Assembly (NCBI GenBank): GCA_016707075.1
Contig: JADJII010000012.1
Coordinates: forward strand, 1-64,000
DNA length: 64,000 nt
DNA from: Egaibacter danicus
GTDB taxonomy: Bacteria; Pseudomonadota; Gammaproteobacteria; Burkholderiales; Burkholderiaceae_C
Direction: 5' to 3'
Shown here: positions 1 through 7,905 of the stretch, one piece after another
Numbering within the stretch: the stretch's first letter is position 1
Layout of the letters: every line of letters starts with the position of its first letter
Translations under genes and position numbers: made by a program
The notes under the pieces: generated by a model
Database searches by the model: none
Told to the model about the DNA's origin: nothing
What the model saw: the letters and a program-made list of their open reading frames with translations, nothing else

Positions 1-450
1 TGCGCGATTCACGCCGAAGTCTTTTCGGCCCAGGCGGCTGGACGAGCGGGCCTGAATGACGTGGTTTGGCTTGTCCAGCCAGAACTCCACGTCGTCGGTG
101 AACTTCAGCAGGGCGGTGGTACTTTGTGCGTAGAGGTAGTCGGCGTTTTGCGTCACGATGACGGTGCGCGGCATCTGGGTCAGCACCTGGGCCAGTTGCT
201 GGATGGCGGCTTCGCCGTCGCCCTTGAATGTCAGCGGCGCGATGGCGGCGTAGGCTTGTTGCGGGTGGTCCGGGTAGAGGCTGGCCTGGCTGGAGACGCT
301 GTTGGGCGTGCTGGATGGCGGCTTCAGGCGCCCATCGGTCACACCCAGGCGCGAAGGGGCTTTGCCTGCCAGCAGGCCCATTTGACCCGCAATGATCAGT
401 GCCAGAGCCAGTACGACGATCAGCAGAGCAAGAAACCAGAGAATCTTCAT
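1..450 (-). CDS. DUF1499 family protein (3' end outside window)
   Basis: The reverse strand is open for 150 codons from an ATG at 448-450 to the window edge. The N-terminus (MKILWFLALLIVVLALALII) is a single hydrophobic segment, so the protein is membrane-anchored or exported. The downstream part holds the DUF1499 signature, ending in a run close to RSSSRLGRKDFGVNR. No biochemical function is established for this family. The C-terminus is missing because the window ends. It lies 70 bp downstream of the broken iron-binding protein gene on the same strand, and may be cotranscribed with it. Confidence 0.8.
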   Translation of the reverse strand, partial: MKILWFLALLIVVLALALIIAGQMGLLAGKAPSRLGVTDGRLKPPSSTPNSVSSQASLYPDHPQQAYAAIAPLTFKGDGEAAIQQLAQVLTQMPRTVIVTQNADYLYAQSTTALLKFTDDVEFWLDKPNHVIQARSSSRLGRKDFGVNRA

Positions 451-520
451 GACAGGGCTTTCAAGAGGAGCCTGGCGTCAGATTTGACGCGATGGCCCCT
501 CCAGAATACCCGATGGCGGC

Positions 521-1572
521 TTACTTGTAGCCCACGCGGTCCAGCATCTGCTGAACCTTGATCTGGTTGGCTGATACAGCGGCGAGCGGAATGGTTTCGC
601 TCTTGAATGCGCCACCGGTCATCGCCTTGAGTGCGGCGTTGTCCACCACCACGCCTTTGGCGGTTGGCCATTCGTTGTTGCCGTTGGCAAAGTGATCCTG
701 CGCGTAGGGGCTGGCCAGGTATTCCATGAACTTGATGGCGTTGTCACGGTTCTTGGCGTACTTCGCCACGGCGCCGCCGGCGATGTTCATGTGGGTGCCC
801 CAGCTGGACTGGTTGGGGAACACCACGCCAACTTTTTCTGCCGCGGCGCGTTCTTCCGGCACGCTGGAGCGCATCATGCGGGCCAGGTAGTAGGTGTTGG
901 TCACGGCAATGGCGCATTCGCCAGACGCCACACCCTTGATCTGGTCGGTGTCACCACCTGTTGGCTTGCGGGCCATGTTGTCCACAATGCCTTTGAGCCA
1001 GGCTTCCGGTCTTGCTTCACCATGCTCCACCATCGTGAGAACAGGCTGAGTGCAAGGGGCCGAGCGGTGCAAACCTTGCCCTTTGCTTTGGCATCGGCCA
1101 GCTCTTTCCCAGGTGTCCACATCGTCTTTTTGACCTTGATCTTGTCGTACACGATCACGCGGGCGCGGGTGGAAAAGCCGGTCCAGGTCACGCCCTCAGG
1201 CGTGGCGGCTGCGCGGAAATTGGGGGGGATGGCATCGTCCAGCACTTTGGACTTGATGGGCTGGAACAGGCCCTGAGCATCGGCAGATGTCAGGCGGGCA
1301 GCATCCACCAGCAAAATCAGGTCGGCAGGTGATGCCGCACCTTCGGCTTTGAGCCGGTTCAAGATGCCAGCATCATCGGAATCCACACGGTTGATCTTGA
1401 TGCCGGTGATTTTGGTGAAATTAGAATACAGGGCTTCGTCGGTGGCATAGTGACGTGCCGAGTACAGATTGAGCACAGGCTCCTGTGCTGATACCGCAGC
1501 CGCCGCAAGCAGCACTGCTGCCCCCAGGCAGGCATGCAATCGGTTGGTTTGCAGGCTGGTTTTTTTCAACAT
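521..1572 (-). pseudogene. Fe(3+) ABC transporter substrate-binding protein (FbpA/FutA-like), frameshifted
   Basis: Two overlapping reverse frames together make one periplasmic iron-binding protein. The first frame (from 1572) has a signal peptide ending near VSAQ and the family start NLYSARHYATDEALY. It runs to GKVCT around 1070. The second frame carries the rest (AWLKGIVDNMARKP, TNTYYLAR with the paired tyrosines that bind iron, and a normal end at 521). Between about 1030 and 1065 the expected motif after GKVCT (RSGSHPY type) is shortened and at least one further base is missing before MVEHG, so the frame changes. This is either a true pseudogene or an assembly error. No permease or ATPase partner is next to it. 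A Fur box lies about 80 bp upstream. Confidence 0.8.
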
Positions 1573-1640
1573 GGTGATTTCCTCGTTTCTGCCGCTTCCA
1601 CCGCTAGGGTTTGCCGGATCAATTTACAAATACAGCGCCA

Positions 1641-2600
1641 ATGATAACGCAAACAAGAATCATTCTTAATAATAACCCTCGACGCCGATCCGGATTTCCG
1701 GGCTGGGGTCTGGTGATGCTGGCGGTGGTTGCCAGTTGGGCTCTGGGCGGCTGCGCCACCAGACCGGCGGAGCCGCCCGTGGAGCCGCCGCCGGTGGTGG
1801 TCCAGCCGGTAGTCAAAAAACCGCCCAGAATCGGCTTGGCGCTGGGCGGAGGGGCTGCGCGCGGGTTTGCCCACGTCGGGGTGATTCAGGTGCTGGAAGA
1901 AGCGGGCATCAAGGTGGATCTGGTGGCGGGTACGTCGGCCGGCAGTCTGGTCGCCGCGATTTATGCCAGTGGCAAAAACGGCACGCAATTGCAGCAGGTT
2001 TCCGAAGCCATGGAAGAGGCCATGCTGACCGACTGGACACTGCCGCTGCTTAACCGCGGCATGTTGCGCGGGGAGGCGATGGCGCGCTACGTCAACACGC
2101 AGGTGGCGGGCGAGTTGATTGAGGCCATGCCGCTGCCGCTGGGCATTGTGGCGACGGACCTCAACAGCGGTGAAGCCATTCTGTTCCGCCGTGGCGACAC
2201 CGGGTTTGCGGTGCGGGCGTCGAGCGCTGTGCCGTCGGTGTTTCAGCCGGTGAAGATATCGGGTCATGAGTACGTGGATGGGGGGCTGGTTTCACCCGTT
2301 CCGGTTCGCTCGGCCCGGCAAATGGGTGCTGAGCTGGTGATTGCGGTTGACATATCCAGCGCACCTGAAGGCAACCCCGCAGGAGACACGCTGCAGGTTT
2401 TGCTGCAAACCTTTGCCATCATGGGCAAAAGCATCAATGCCTTTGAGTTGCGCGATGCTGATGTGGTGGTTCGACCTTCGCTGGCGGGCATTGGCAGCGC
2501 AGATTTTGGCAGCCGCAGGCGTTCCATTGAAGCCGGACGTCAGGCCATGCTGGCCCGCTTGCCGCAGCTCAAGGCGGAGATTGAAGCGAAATCAAAATGA
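1641..2600 (+). CDS. Patatin-like phospholipase, RssA family lipoprotein
   Basis: This is a predicted serine lipid acyl hydrolase. It has the oxyanion-hole motif GGGAARGFAH, the nucleophile elbow GTSAG and the catalytic DGG (YVDGGLVSP), in the order typical of bacterial patatins. The N-terminus has a hydrophobic segment ending in the lipobox LGGC, so it is probably an outer- or inner-membrane lipoprotein. The start is uncertain. The ATG at 1641 gives an Arg-rich n-region but would put the Fur box inside the gene. The ATG at 1716 starts right at the hydrophobic core. A TTG at 1611 is also possible. It is divergent from the iron-binding protein gene. Confidence 0.88.
   Translation: MITQTRIILNNNPRRRSGFPGWGLVMLAVVASWALGGCATRPAEPPVEPPPVVVQPVVKKPPRIGLALGGGAARGFAHVGVIQVLEEAGIKVDLVAGTSAGSLVAAIYASGKNGTQLQQVSEAMEEAMLTDWTLPLLNRGMLRGEAMARYVNTQVAGELIEAMPLPLGIVATDLNSGEAILFRRGDTGFAVRASSAVPSVFQPVKISGHEYVDGGLVSPVPVRSARQMGAELVIAVDISSAPEGNPAGDTLQVLLQTFAIMGKSINAFELRDADVVVRPSLAGIGSADFGSRRRSIEAGRQAMLARLPQLKAEIEAKSK
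1652..1671. promoter_or_regulatory. Putative Fur box
   Basis: AAGAAT-C-ATTCTT is a perfect 6-1-6 palindrome at 1655-1667 in an AT-rich stretch, matching the core of Fur operators. It sits between the divergent iron-binding protein gene (start 1572) and the patatin-like gene. Iron-repressed control of the former fits its product. It overlaps the coding sequence of the latter if translation starts at 1641. Confidence 0.65.
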
Positions 2601-2603
2601 CAT

Positions 2604-2634
2604 AAAAAAAGGGCTGGTCTTGCGACCAGCCCTT
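2604..2634 (-). terminator. Intrinsic terminator (leftward)
   Basis: On the reverse strand, the stem GGGCTGGT/ACCAGCCC with a 6-nt loop is followed by seven T residues. It would stop leftward transcription from the phasin gene. On the forward strand there is no T-tract. Confidence 0.75.
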
Positions 2635-2683
2635 AAGGGATCCCTGAACCTGAAGGTTTCGAAAGGACCCGAGGAGACAACCA

Positions 2684-2749
2684 GTGAAAGTGATTAGCTT
2701 TCGAAATCTGATTGGAATCAGTATCTCAGGGTTTTCCCTCGTTGTGTAG
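2684..2749 (+). CDS. Candidate small ORF, 21 residues
   Basis: A GAGGAG ribosome-binding site at 2671-2676 precedes a GTG at 2684, which opens a 21-codon frame (MKVISFRNLIGISISGFSLV plus one residue) ending in TAG at 2747-2749. The peptide is hydrophobic with two basic residues near the start. It lies in the gap between the patatin-like gene and the convergent phasin gene. No homologue is recognised; only the well-placed ribosome-binding site supports it. Confidence 0.22.
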   Translation: MKVISFRNLIGISISGFSLVV

Positions 2750-2805
2750 AGGTTTTTCTCTACTAAGCAACAAGTTTGGCCCGGATACTGCCTCAAATTG
2801 AGAAA

Positions 2806-3348
2806 TTAACGCTTCTTGGAAGCTTGTTTCGTGGCGTTGACAGCGGTGGCTGACACGGCGTTGAAATTGGCTTCAGCGACATCAGTGGCTTGCTTGACAG
2901 CTTTTTGAACGGACTCAAGTGCGTTGTTGGCAGCAGCCACGGCGCTCTTCATCACGGCAACAGCGGTTTCGGAACCGGCAGGTGCGTTTTTGGCAGCGTT
3001 GTCCACCAAGCCCATGAATTTCTTCTGTGCATCAGCAGCCTGGCCTTCGAAAGCCTTGCCGAATTCAGCGGTAGAGCCCGAAGCGATGTCATACAGGTGA
3101 CGGCTGTAAGCAGCGGTCTTTTCAGCCAAAGGCTGGAACAGGCCGGATTGCAGAGCCAGCAACTCTTGTGCGTCTTTCACGCTCAGCATGGCTTTGGCGG
3201 TCTCGCCACTTTCAGCCAGAGCAGCTTTGGAAGCGGTCAGGTTGAGTTCAACGATTTTCTCGACGCCTTCGAAAGCCTTGGTGGTCAGGCCCAGCAGGGT
3301 TTCGATGTTGGCTTTGTGTGAGGACATAACTTGTTCGACGGTCAGCAT
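2806..3348 (-). CDS. phaP: Phasin family protein
   Basis: This is a granule-coating phasin of about 180 residues, expected to bind the surface of polyhydroxyalkanoate granules. It starts MLTVEQVMSSHKANIETLLG and is helical, Ala-rich and low in aromatic residues, ending in a basic KQASKKR tail, as in the TIGR01841 phasins of Burkholderiales. The ATG at 3346-3348 is chosen because TTGGAGA lies 6-12 bases upstream; a longer frame from 3360 would use the ribosome-binding site as codons. A strong promoter and two inverted TGC-rich sites lie upstream, which suggests control by a PhaR-type repressor. Confidence 0.92.
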   Translation of the reverse strand: MLTVEQVMSSHKANIETLLGLTTKAFEGVEKIVELNLTASKAALAESGETAKAMLSVKDAQELLALQSGLFQPLAEKTAAYSRHLYDIASGSTAEFGKAFEGQAADAQKKFMGLVDNAAKNAPAGSETAVAVMKSAVAAANNALESVQKAVKQATDVAEANFNAVSATAVNATKQASKKR

Positions 3349-3415
3349 ATAAATCTCCAATAAGAGGTTAAGGTAAATAAGTATCTGCTCCGTAACCTGG
3401 CTTTCGCCGGATTTA

Positions 3416-3430
3416 TGTTGCAGTGCAGCA
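3416..3430. promoter_or_regulatory. TGC-rich operator 1 upstream of phasin (PhaR-like)
   Basis: The sequence TGTTGCAGTGCAGCA lies just downstream of the predicted -10 of the phasin promoter, near the transcript start. It matches the reverse complement of the site at 3475-3489 at 14 of 15 positions. PhaR repressors are known to bind TGC/GCA-rich sequences upstream of phasin genes. Confidence 0.55.
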
Positions 3431-3438
3431 TGGGTTGA

Positions 3439-3466
3439 ATTATAGGGTTATCCCGTAGCTGTGCAA
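3439..3466 (-). promoter_or_regulatory. Phasin promoter (sigma-70 type)
   Basis: On the reverse strand, TTGCAC (3461-3466) and a perfect TATAAT (3439-3444) are separated by 16 bp. This is the best promoter match in the region and lies about 90 bp upstream of the phasin start codon. Confidence 0.7.
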
Positions 3467-3474
3467 GTGGTTTT

Positions 3475-3489
3475 TGCTGCATTGCAACA
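3475..3489. promoter_or_regulatory. TGC-rich operator 2 upstream of phasin (PhaR-like)
   Basis: TGCTGCATTGCAACA lies upstream of the -35 box, in inverted orientation to the copy at 3416-3430. The two copies bracket the promoter, a layout that suits repression by a dimer or a DNA loop. Confidence 0.5.
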
Positions 3490-3569
3490 ATTTAGGGGCC
3501 AACTCCTAAAATCAGGTGTTTCCGGGGTGTTTTCATGTTCCCGACACAATGGGCCATGAAAGCGTTTCA

Positions 3570-4499
3570 ATGAAAGCGTATTACTCGGATCACTTCGTCT
3601 TGCCACTGCCAGAGGGCCACCGCTTTCCAATGGCCAAGTACAGCCTGCTGCGTGATCGTGTGGCGCGGGAACTGCCGCTGGTGAACCAGCTGGAGGCGCC
3701 GCGGGCCAGTGACGGCGAACTGGCTTTGGTACATACACCTGCCTACATCAATGCCATCACTAGCGGCTCTGTAGGGTCTGCCGCCATGCGCGAGATCGGT
3801 TTTCCATGGAGCGAAGCCATGGTGGAACGTTCCCGACGTTCGGCTGGGGCCACAGTGGCCGCCGTGCGTGCTGCCATGACAGAGGGCGTGGCCGCCAACA
3901 TGGCGGGTGGTACCCATCACGCCAGCGCGGAAAAGGGCGGAGGCTTTTGTGTGTTCAACGATGCTGCCGTTGCAGCACGCGTCGCGCAGGCAGAGTGGAG
4001 TCGATATCACCGTGAGCCTTTGCTGGTGGCGGTGATTGATCTGGATGTGCATCAGGGCAACGGCACAGCGAGTATTTTTGCCGGGGATCCCAGCGTTTTC
4101 ACGTTGTCGATTCATGGTGAGCGGAATTTCCCGTTTCGCAAGGTCGATGGTGATCTGGACGTGGCGTTGCCGGACGGCTGCGGTGATGTGGACTACCTGC
4201 ACGCCCTGGAAGGGGCGCTGGACGAACTGGCACACCGGTTCGTGCCGGGGCTGGTTATTTACCTGGCCGGTGCCGACCCGTTTGAAAGAGACCGCCTGGG
4301 GCGCCTCAAACTGACTTATGACGGTCTGGAAGCGCGGGACCGGCGTGTATTTGACTGGTGTTTCCAGCGTCACGTTCCGCTGGCCTTTGCCATGGCGGGC
4401 GGTTATGGTGTGAACATTGCCGAAACAGTGCAAGTTCAGATGAATACTTACCAGGTGGCGATGAGTTACTGGCAGCGCTGGCAAAATCGCCGTTCATGA
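3570..4499 (+). CDS. Histone deacetylase family protein (acetoin-utilisation/AcuC-like)
   Basis: This is a zinc-dependent deacetylase-fold protein, about 309 residues. The catalytic histidine pair (GGTHHA), the zinc ligands DLDVHQGNGT, a downstream Asp in AGADPFERD and the GGYG near the C-terminus are all present. Bacterial members act on acetylated proteins or acetylpolyamines; the substrate here is unknown. The start MKAYYSDHFVLPLP is chosen because family members begin this way. An ATG at 3549 would add seven residues. The gene is first in a tight operon: its stop overlaps the next start as ATGA. Confidence 0.92.
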   Translation: MKAYYSDHFVLPLPEGHRFPMAKYSLLRDRVARELPLVNQLEAPRASDGELALVHTPAYINAITSGSVGSAAMREIGFPWSEAMVERSRRSAGATVAAVRAAMTEGVAANMAGGTHHASAEKGGGFCVFNDAAVAARVAQAEWSRYHREPLLVAVIDLDVHQGNGTASIFAGDPSVFTLSIHGERNFPFRKVDGDLDVALPDGCGDVDYLHALEGALDELAHRFVPGLVIYLAGADPFERDRLGRLKLTYDGLEARDRRVFDWCFQRHVPLAFAMAGGYGVNIAETVQVQMNTYQVAMSYWQRWQNRRS

Positions 4500-4969
4500 G
4501 CAAAGAAAACAGCAATGCCGGGTCAGCAAGGCCCGTGCCTGAACACAGCAGCAGCTACAAGGTGTTTCGTACCATCAGCACACGCTGGATGGACAACGAT
4601 GCCTACGGCCATGTGAACAACGTCGTTTATTACAGCTGGTTTGATACCGCTGTGAACGCCTACCTGATCGAGCAGGGCGTGCTGGACATCCACCAGGGTG
4701 AGACCATCGGGCTGGTGGTTGAAACCCAATGCAGCTATTTTGCGCCGCTGGCGTTTCCGCAGCTGGCGGAAGCGGGTATCCGCGTGGCCCGGCTCGGAGA
4801 ATCCAGCGTGCGCTATGAGGTGGGACTGTTTGCGCGGGGTGAAGAATTCACTGCTGCCAAAGGCCATTTCATTCATGTGTATGTAGACAAAGTCACCCGC
4901 CGGCCTGTTCTTTTGCCACCCCCACTCAAAACTGTTCTGGAGAAACTTCGCAATGACCGTCATGAATGA
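4496..4969 (+). CDS. Acyl-CoA thioesterase, hotdog fold (4HBT/YbgC-like)
   Basis: This is a 157-residue hotdog-fold thioesterase. The motif RWMDNDAYGHVNNVVYYSWF contains the conserved Asp and the HVNN turn typical of 4-hydroxybenzoyl-CoA thioesterase/YbgC proteins. It probably hydrolyses a short-chain or aromatic acyl-CoA; the substrate cannot be read from the sequence. It begins at an ATG that overlaps the stop of the deacetylase gene and itself overlaps the nitroreductase gene by 17 bp, so translation of the three is probably coupled. Confidence 0.88.
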   Translation: MSKENSNAGSARPVPEHSSSYKVFRTISTRWMDNDAYGHVNNVVYYSWFDTAVNAYLIEQGVLDIHQGETIGLVVETQCSYFAPLAFPQLAEAGIRVARLGESSVRYEVGLFARGEEFTAAKGHFIHVYVDKVTRRPVLLPPPLKTVLEKLRNDRHE

Positions 4970-5681
4970 AATGAATCTGGCCACAGATCAGGCCGTAGCG
5001 GTGGACGCTGCCATCACCTCACGCATGTCGGTTCGTGCGTTCACACAGGCGCCTGTGAGCCGCGACACGATTGAGCACTTGCTGCAGGTCGCCAGCCGTG
5101 CGCCCAGCGGCACCAATACCCAGCCGTGGAAGGTGTACGTATTGCAGGGTGGCAGTCGCGACACGCTGTGCGACAAGGTTTGTGCCGCCCATGACGCCAT
5201 CCGTGCCAATCCGGAACTGGCCGCCGAGTACAGGGAAGCCTACGACTACTACCCGGAGAAATGGGTCAGCCCCTATATTGACCGCCGCCGCGAGAACGGG
5301 TGGGGTCTGTATGGTCTGCTGGGCATTGGCAAGGGCGACAAGGACAAGATGCACACGCAGCATCAGCGCAACTACCGGTTTTTTGATGCGCCGGTGGGGA
5401 TGATGTTCACCATTGACCGTGTCATGGGACGCGGTTCACTGGTGGACTACGGCATGTTTTTGCAGAACATCATGGTGGCCGCGCGGGGGCATGGGTTGGA
5501 TACTTGTCCGCAGGCAGCATGGAACGGCTTCGCGAAGATCATCCTGCCACACATTGGCGCTGGAGCGGACGAGATGCTGGTCTGCGGCCTGGCGCTGGGT
5601 TATGCCGACGCCACCCACGTCGTGAATACTTTTCACACACCACGCGCGGGTGTACAGGACTTCACGCACTGGCTGGATTGA
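4953..5681 (+). CDS. Nitroreductase family protein
   Basis: This is an FMN-dependent NAD(P)H oxidoreductase of 242 residues. The FMN-binding RMSVRAF near residue 25 and SRAPSGTNTQPW near residue 50 are the family signature, and the C-terminal GLALGYAD also fits. Substrates of such enzymes range from nitroaromatics to quinones and cannot be assigned here. The ATG at 4953 lies within the end of the thioesterase gene, and pncB follows after 2 bp. Confidence 0.9.
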   Translation: MTVMNEMNLATDQAVAVDAAITSRMSVRAFTQAPVSRDTIEHLLQVASRAPSGTNTQPWKVYVLQGGSRDTLCDKVCAAHDAIRANPELAAEYREAYDYYPEKWVSPYIDRRRENGWGLYGLLGIGKGDKDKMHTQHQRNYRFFDAPVGMMFTIDRVMGRGSLVDYGMFLQNIMVAARGHGLDTCPQAAWNGFAKIILPHIGAGADEMLVCGLALGYADATHVVNTFHTPRAGVQDFTHWLD

Positions 5682-5683
5682 CG

Positions 5684-6919
5684 ATGATCATCACCAGCCT
5701 TCTCGATACGGACCTTTACAAATTCACCATGATGCAGGTAGTGCTGCATCAGTTCCCCGGTGCGCAGGTGGAGTACAAGTTCAAGTGCCGCAATGCCCAC
5801 GCCACACCGGCAGCGGGTGGCCCAGGCTTTGATCTGGCCCCGTTTGCCAGCGAAGTTCGTGAAGAGATCCGCTCGCTGTGCAGTCTGCACTTTCAAGATG
5901 CAGAACTGAACTACCTGCGGTCCATGCGGTTCATCAAGAGTGATTTTGTGGACTTTCTCGGTCTGTTCCGCCTGAACGAGAAATACATCACCGTCACGGC
6001 GCTGCCAACAGGCGAGATCGACATCACCATTCGCGGACCGTGGCTGCACACCATCCTGTTCGAGATTCCGGTACTGGCTATCGTCAACGAAGTCTACTTT
6101 CGCAACACGCAGAAACTGCCTGATCTGGTGGAAGGCCGCAAGCGGCTCGATACCAAAGTCGGCCAGTTGCGTTCGGCAGGGTTGAGTGACCTCAAGATCG
6201 CTGATTACGGCACACGCCGGCGTTTCAGCAAGGCGTGGCATGAAGAGGTTTTGCGTGTACTAAGCGTTCGGCTGGGCACGGCGCAAAGCCCAGGTGGCAT
6301 AGCCGGCGTTGCCGGGCAGCTGGCGGGCACCAGCAATGTTTTGTTCGCGATGAAACTGGGCCTGACCCCGCTGGGCACGATGGCTCATGAGTATCTGCAG
6401 GCCTGCCAGGCGCTGGGGCCCCGGCTGCGTGATAGCCAGATCTATGGTTTCGAGTCGTGGGCCAAGGAGTATCGGGGCGACCTGGGCATCGCATTGAGTG
6501 ATGTGTACGGCATCGAGGCATTCCTGCGCGACTTTGACCTGTATTTCTGCAAGCTCTTTGATGGTGCCCGCCATGACAGTGGCGACCCCTTCAGTTGGGG
6601 CGAGCGCATGATTGAACACTATGCCAGGAACAGGGTTGATCCGCGGACCAAGACGCTGATCTTCAGCGACAGCCTGACCGTACCGCGAACCATTGAACTC
6701 TATCAGCAGTTCCGGGGGCGCTGCCAGCTGGCATTTGGCATTGGCACCAACCTCACCAACGACCTGGGCTACGAGCCGCTGCAAATCGTCATCAAGATGG
6801 TGCGCTGCAACGGCCAGCCTGTGGCCAAGCTGTCTGACACGCCCTCCAAAAACATGTGTGACGACGAAAAGTATCTGGCCTATCTGCGTCAGGTGTTCGA
6901 GATCACCACCAACGCATAA
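5684..6919 (+). CDS. pncB: Nicotinate phosphoribosyltransferase
   Basis: This enzyme makes nicotinate mononucleotide from nicotinate and PRPP with ATP hydrolysis, a step of NAD salvage. The protein is 411 residues, close to E. coli PncB. It has the N-terminal LLDTDLYKFTMMQ, the ADYGTRRRFS motif with KAWHEEVL following, and the phosphate-binding GARHDSGDP. The ATG at 5684 follows the nitroreductase stop by two bases. The long upstream extension in the same frame lies inside the nitroreductase gene and is not used. Confidence 0.96.
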   Translation: MIITSLLDTDLYKFTMMQVVLHQFPGAQVEYKFKCRNAHATPAAGGPGFDLAPFASEVREEIRSLCSLHFQDAELNYLRSMRFIKSDFVDFLGLFRLNEKYITVTALPTGEIDITIRGPWLHTILFEIPVLAIVNEVYFRNTQKLPDLVEGRKRLDTKVGQLRSAGLSDLKIADYGTRRRFSKAWHEEVLRVLSVRLGTAQSPGGIAGVAGQLAGTSNVLFAMKLGLTPLGTMAHEYLQACQALGPRLRDSQIYGFESWAKEYRGDLGIALSDVYGIEAFLRDFDLYFCKLFDGARHDSGDPFSWGERMIEHYARNRVDPRTKTLIFSDSLTVPRTIELYQQFRGRCQLAFGIGTNLTNDLGYEPLQIVIKMVRCNGQPVAKLSDTPSKNMCDDEKYLAYLRQVFEITTNA

Positions 6920-6924
6920 ATCCC

Positions 6925-7905
6925 ATGAACAGACCCCGTATCCTGGTGGCGCGAGCCATCTTCCCCGAAGTCATCGAGCGTCTTCAGCAACACTTTGATG
7001 TTGAATCCAACCCTGAAGATGTGTTGTGGTCCAAAACGCAGATAACTGAAAAACTGCGTGACAAAGTGGGCGTGTTCACTACCGGCGGCGAGCGCATCGA
7101 CGCCGAGGTGCTGGCGGGTTGTCCGCACCTGAAAATCTGCGCCAACATGGCCGTTGGCTACAACAACTTTGATCTGGACGCCATGACCGCCGCCCGCGTG
7201 CTGGGCACCAATGCACCCGATGTGCTGACGGAAACAACGGCCGACTTCGGCTTTGCCTTGCTGATGGCCACCGCGCGGCGCATTTCAGAGAGCGAGCACT
7301 TTTTGCGCGCTGGCCATTGGACCCGCTGGAGCTATGACATGTTTGCCGGTGCCGATGTGCATGGCAGCACATTGGGCATCATCGGCATGGGCCGCATCGG
7401 GCAGGGCATTGCCAGGCGGGGCGCGCTCGGTTTTGGCATGAAGGTGGTGTACCACAACCGCTCCCGTCTGGACGCGGCTATCGAAACCGAATGCAGGGCC
7501 AGCTACGTCAGCAAGGCAGAACTCCTGAAAACCGCCGACCATGTGGTGCTGGTGGTGCCCTATTCAGCGGCTTCGCACCACACCATCGGCGCGGCAGAGC
7601 TGGCGTTGATGAAATCCACAGCCACGCTGGTCAACATTGCGCGCGGTGGCATTGTGGACGATGCGGCGCTGGCGAAGGCCTTGCGCGAAAAACGCATTGC
7701 CGCGGCCGGTCTGGATGTGTTTGAAGGCGAGCCCAAGGTGCATCCCGACCTGCTGACTGTGCCCAACGTGGTGCTGACCCCGCACATTGCCAGCGCCACG
7801 CTGCCCACGCGGCTGGCCATGGCCAATCTGGCGGCAGATAACCTCATCGGGTTTCTGGTGAACGGCAAACCCCTGACGCCGCTGAACCCCGAAGTGCTCG
7901 GCTAG
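6925..7905 (+). CDS. D-2-hydroxyacid dehydrogenase (glyoxylate/hydroxypyruvate reductase, GhrB-like)
   Basis: This is an NAD(P)H-dependent dehydrogenase of 326 residues. It has the Rossmann GMGRIGQGIARR, the substrate-binding Arg in NIARGGIVDD, a Glu in FEGEP and the catalytic His in TPHIASAT. The best fit is a glyoxylate/hydroxypyruvate or 2-ketogluconate reductase. It is last in the five-gene run that begins with the deacetylase. Its stop codon shares the palindrome CTAG with the stop of the convergent AlkC-like gene. Confidence 0.93.
   Translation: MNRPRILVARAIFPEVIERLQQHFDVESNPEDVLWSKTQITEKLRDKVGVFTTGGERIDAEVLAGCPHLKICANMAVGYNNFDLDAMTAARVLGTNAPDVLTETTADFGFALLMATARRISESEHFLRAGHWTRWSYDMFAGADVHGSTLGIIGMGRIGQGIARRGALGFGMKVVYHNRSRLDAAIETECRASYVSKAELLKTADHVVLVVPYSAASHHTIGAAELALMKSTATLVNIARGGIVDDAALAKALREKRIAAAGLDVFEGEPKVHPDLLTVPNVVLTPHIASATLPTRLAMANLAADNLIGFLVNGKPLTPLNPEVLG

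Noticed and set aside
2746..2763. GTAGAG/CTCTAC hairpin after the small ORF as a terminator
   Set aside because: The T-run lies in the loop rather than after the stem, so it would not terminate transcription in the usual way.
7902..7905. Overlap of two convergent stop codons
   Set aside because: It looked like a possible truncation, but the palindrome CTAG simply gives TAG on both strands; both proteins end normally.
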